Positions 60,321-64,000 of a DNA stretch of 64,000 nt are shown here, piece by piece (the stretch's first letter is position 1; every line of letters starts with the position of its first letter). The notes under the pieces are model-generated. The model had not been told where the DNA came from. It worked only from the letters and a program-made list of their open reading frames with translations, and searched no databases. This DNA is from Welwitschia mirabilis (Eukaryota; Gnetophyta; Gnetopsida; Welwitschiales), in the NCBI GenBank assembly GCA_051453625.1, contig JBOZIK010000001.1:175975532-176039531 (forward strand). The letters run 5' to 3'. The translations under genes were made by a program, and so were the position numbers.

Positions 60321-62440
60321 TATGTCATTTGACTACTAATAATGCTACCAACAAATGCTATTTTATGTATCTTCATCTTGATCTTCCTCATTACGTCATA
60401 TGTTGGTATGATATGTTGATTTGTACTTCTGCCAAGTGTTACCAAATTTAAGGTTAAATATGATTTATTATCTAATTAAGTCCATAAGTGAAAATTGATA
60501 AATTTTTCCAAAGGATGAAAGAAGATGAGTTTTATCTTATTTTTCTTTAGAAAGCTAGTGACATCAGCGTTTAATACTAGAAATGAGTCAATTTTGGAAT
60601 TGTTCTTTAAAAATGAGTAACAAACTTGCTAATGTTAAGGCAAATTCATAATTTCATGAAAAACAATAACAAGGGTAAAAAACCATTAATAGATAATAGA
60701 ATAATGTATTTTAATGTTTTTTCCTATGTTTATTTATCAATTATACTTACTTATAATACCAATTTTGACATGCAAACATATCCTCTAATTAGTCTCTTAC
60801 TAGAGCATTAGCAAAAAAAAAAAAAAAAAGAAGAAATGGTGAACATGAATAAATTAACTAATTGAAAATGTAAGTATAGGAAATATATGAAATTTTTAAA
60901 ATTTTTCATCAATTTTTAATAATTAAGGCATCAGAATCCAAAACCATTCAATAAAATCGGATTCCATATCCCCTAACTAAAATTAAACTTTATCTTAAAA
61001 ATTATAAAGATAGAAAACTTATATAAGGCTTTGGATAACAATTAATTAGGCTAGCACATGATGCTTATGAATGCATTTAGAAAAAGTCACAATGTAATCT
61101 AAGGAAAAATAAAGCATAAAACCTAATGCAAAAACATCATCCAAAAATTAAAAAGATAGACTTCCTAAATTAATGGCCACATTTATTAAAAAGTTCTCAA
61201 TTTTATTTTAGATTTAAAAGGATCAAAATATCATACAAATAAGATATCTTATAAGAAAACCTAGAAGCCATTAAAAAGTAGTTAATAGAATCTCAAATTT
61301 CAAGAAAAGCAATTACAAAAAGAATCTTTGAATCCCCTCTTGTTCATTCTAGTTTTACTTTTTTATGATCACACATTGTTTCATGTTTCAAGCATTTTAA
61401 TCTAATTGGACATTTAGTGTTATGACATCTCCTTTCAATAGAGCTAAGCATGTTGATTTATAAAGGAATCAATGTTGCATTGCCAATAAGAATTTATCGC
61501 CCTAATGTAGTTGAACATGTAATAAATTAAATTGTTAGAGTTACATTGTTTCCAAGCACACATAGCCCTAATGTAGTTAACTAAATGTAATTTTAATTAA
61601 TTGTTAATTTATGTGTTTTTAAAGAGAAGATATTTTTATTTTCTTTTAATCATCCTTATCATATTCAATACATTTAATGTCCGTAAAGGAATCATTAATT
61701 CATTAGCCTAATTAAGATAAATCTTGTTCCCATAAAATGCTTGACAATAATTCACTTAACATGAAAGTAGATTTCACCTTAATTCAATTACATTTTCCAA
61801 TTGAAAGACCTTAATTAAAACTAAGACTTAATAAGTTAACTAGTAAATAAGAAAAATCATTTCTTAAAAACTATAAGTAAACTTAAGTTCTACCTAATTC
61901 ATAATAATAATTTGATTACTTATTAATAGTCTATTCACTCAAGGCCATCAATCAAGATCATGTAACCTAATGAACATATGGATAAATGGAAGGGATAGGT
62001 AGTTGCTGGATTTTATTAAAAGGTAAAAAAGGAAAAGTAATGGATAAATTAACCTGAATCGATGATGGTTTATTCTATGGAATGAGTTATATTTTGGGTT
62101 TCCTACCTAAAAATGTTTATGTCAGTGATTATATAGGTGGAAATGGTTGTGATATTTAAGGCATGAAAAGATGTTAAGATAAATTTTTCTTTAACATTTT
62201 TTTGACCTAAATCTAGTTTAAAAGTAAACCTATTCTAAAAGAAAAATCTAATATATAAGCATATAAAGAAGCTAAAAATTTGAATAATGATTTTCCAAGA
62301 TATTACACACATAAAGGTTTAAAATGATAAATTCAAGGTTTAAATTATAAATCAAATTAATGAAAATCATTTAAAGATGAAAGAAAACCTTTATAAGCAT
62401 GTATACATGAATATATAAAAAATGGAAGGACATTAATACT
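60321..62440. other. Unassigned AT-rich region
   Basis: No domain found. A poly-A run lies at about 60,812-60,829. A short direct repeat GCCCTAATGTAGTT occurs at about 61,499 and 61,566, 67 bases apart. Pol of the plus-strand element should lie here but cannot be read. Confidence 0.45.
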
Positions 62441-62449
62441 AGTAGTGAA

Positions 62450-63250
62450 ATATATGCACCCTGAATTAGAAATTATCCATCCTTTATCCTATTCCTATTT
62501 ATTCAACAACTCATAAAAGACATTATTGTAGGGTGAAGATAAAGGAAAAGTGAAGACTAGTGAATAAAGTGAATGATCATCAAGAAAATTATCAAAAGAT
62601 AGTTTTAAAACAAAATATGGTTTCTCTTCCTCATTAAGGTTTTAGTCTTATGCATAAGACAAAGATGAAAATAACATGATTAACTCAAGATGTTGTTATA
62701 AAAAGAATTACTTAAATATTGAATCTTGTAAATGCTCTTGGTTAATGTCATTTTCTTCATTAAGGTTTTCAAGAGATTGTTTCTCATAAGGTTATACAGG
62801 CAACATTAATTAAGATTCAAGGATAGGTTCATTTTCTATTTCATTAATGTTAGTCATCATTTCATCCTTTGTTATGTAGTATTCTAATTTTTATTCTTTT
62901 TCAAATGTTTAATTTATTACTACAAATTGATCATCATTAGAAGTATTTAATCCTACTTCAAAATATAGTGTAGATGTACCTAATTAATCACTTTCTAAGG
63001 TATGTCTAAACTCAAAGTCCTTTTGGATGTCATTTCTACTTTCTTTATGGTTTTCTCCATTATTCCTAAAGAACATGATTTGGTTGTTAAAGATTTTATT
63101 CTTATTAATTCCTCTAAAGTTTTATAGGTATGTAGGTTCATGGAATATGGAAAGGTTTACTTCTTGTTATTATTAGTTAAGGGTACTAAAGATTTGAGTA
63201 GTGATTTGGTTGAACTATGGGATATCTTACTTCCACCTTTGGTTTATTTG
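62450..63250 (-). pseudogene. Degenerate acidic frame, minus strand
   Basis: A frame of about 260 codons with a dozen or so stops. It includes VNLSIFHEPTYL, NNGENHKESRNDIQKDFEF, EYYITKDEMMTNINEIENEP, ENLNEENDINQEHL and LSFDNFLDDHSLYSLVFTFP. The Asn/Glu/Asp-rich composition and the change to a hydrophobic FTFP stretch recall the frame at 47,684-49,130, but I cannot show homology by eye. Function unknown. Confidence 0.4.
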
Positions 63251-64000
63251 AATTTGGGATTCCATAAATCTTATAAGGATGTCTTCCAAAGAATTTAAAG
63301 AGGGTTATTAAGTTTTCAAAGATGAAGGATAAAAGTTATGGGATGAAGTGGTTTATTGGTTGCATGACATTGGTGAGTGGTAATCAAATGGGAAGTAATA
63401 TGAAGGGTATAGATTAAAGGATGATGATGATAAAGGATAAGGATCAAAGGATGATGAATACTAGGTTAATGGGTATAAATCTACAAGCTAAAGAAATGAA
63501 TAAAATGAAACTCCTATGGGTTTATATAAGGATTTTAGAATTTGAAGTTGTAAGAATGTTGATCATGATATGGATGGAGTTTTGGATACTTTTTACAGGT
63601 CTATCTATTATTGAAAGGATCTAGGGATAATAGTTGATATGAGTTATATTAAAGATAAACCCTAGAATTTATTTTGATTAAATAAAATCTCCTATGATTT
63701 GTTTAGGTTGATTCTAGTTTTAAGAGCTATAGGGATAGATGAGATTCAAATTGAAAGATGTCTAAAATGGATTTAGAGCCTAACTTATGATTTAAGTTTA
63801 AGAAAATTGTTCACGCTTTCAATCAAGAGTTCATATTTTCTAGAGTTGTGTGTAGGCATATAAGTCTAAATGTTTTAGAAAGGTTATAAAAAGGTTTAAT
63901 TTAAGTCATAAAGTAGTCTTAGCAAGAACATTAGCAATGCCAATTAAGAACTATAACAACACTGCTATGTTTGAGAAAAAATGATTGGGAAAAAGATAGA
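63251..64000. other. Unassigned end of window
   Basis: A plus-strand open piece at 63,421-63,624 is rich in Met, Lys and Ile, coming from a GATGATGATAAAGGAT-rich stretch. It looks like chance in a low-complexity run. No recognisable feature. Confidence 0.4.

Noticed and set aside
63421-63624. A 67-codon Met-rich plus-strand ORF
   Set aside because: Low-complexity GATGATGATAAAGG sequence; no homology recognised and no context for a gene.

Overview
This window looks like a stretch of a flowering-plant nuclear genome made almost entirely of old, decayed, nested retrotransposons. It is strongly AT-rich (about 70 percent by eye). I found no intact host gene, no tRNA or rRNA gene and no CRISPR array. 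The plant call rests on three things: Ty3/gypsy elements with the Athila/Tat-type tRNA-Asp primer site, a Ty1/copia element with SIRE/Maximus organisation (gag-pol followed by an env-like frame), and chromovirus-type gypsy remnants with tRNA-Met primer sites. I cannot name the species. Nearly every reading frame is broken, mostly by stops that CAA, CAG, CGA or TGG codons would give by C-to-T or G-to-A change. That is the expected mark of long-term cytosine methylation and deamination. Thirteen runs of N total 4,056 bases, and at least three are flanked by the same sequence on both sides.

Layout. Bases 1-800 hold the 3' end of a LINE (minus strand). Bases ~1,154-12,839 are a nearly full-length Athila-like gypsy element on the minus strand: 5' LTR piece, PBS, leader, gag, protease, RT, RNase H, integrase, a polypurine tract, a long non-coding stretch, an env-position ORF and a 3' LTR remnant. 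Bases 12,940-18,327 are a second, 3'-truncated copy on the same strand with its 5' LTR at 17,367-18,327.

Bases ~18,430-40,240 are a SIRE-like copia element on the plus strand. Its gag is interrupted at 18,963 by a chromovirus-like element with 2.1-kb LTRs beginning TGTCACGCCC. Three LTR copies are visible: 18,963-21,078, 27,299-29,013 and 29,114-30,897. The copia pol, env-like frame, PPT and 3' LTR follow. Bases 40,241-46,484 are mostly unassignable.

At 46,490-54,199 a pol-less Athila-related element sits inside the integrase of a minus-strand chromovirus. A perfect 5-bp target duplication (TTATG) flanks it, and the integrase reading resumes on the other side. The host chromovirus pol continues to ~56,320. 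From ~56,557 a plus-strand gypsy element begins (tRNA-Met PBS). Its leader carries a 19-unit minisatellite at 57,341-58,360, followed by a decayed gag. The last 4 kb holds one further degenerate frame on the minus strand.

The genes here no longer work together. The value of the region is as a stratigraphy of insertions: chromovirus hosting a non-autonomous Athila relative, copia hosting a chromovirus, and paired Athila copies with different degrees of decay. The most unusual structures are the 50/62-bp minisatellite, the pol-less element with its Asn/Asp/Glu-rich frame, and the repeated short palindromes in the Athila LTRs and leaders.
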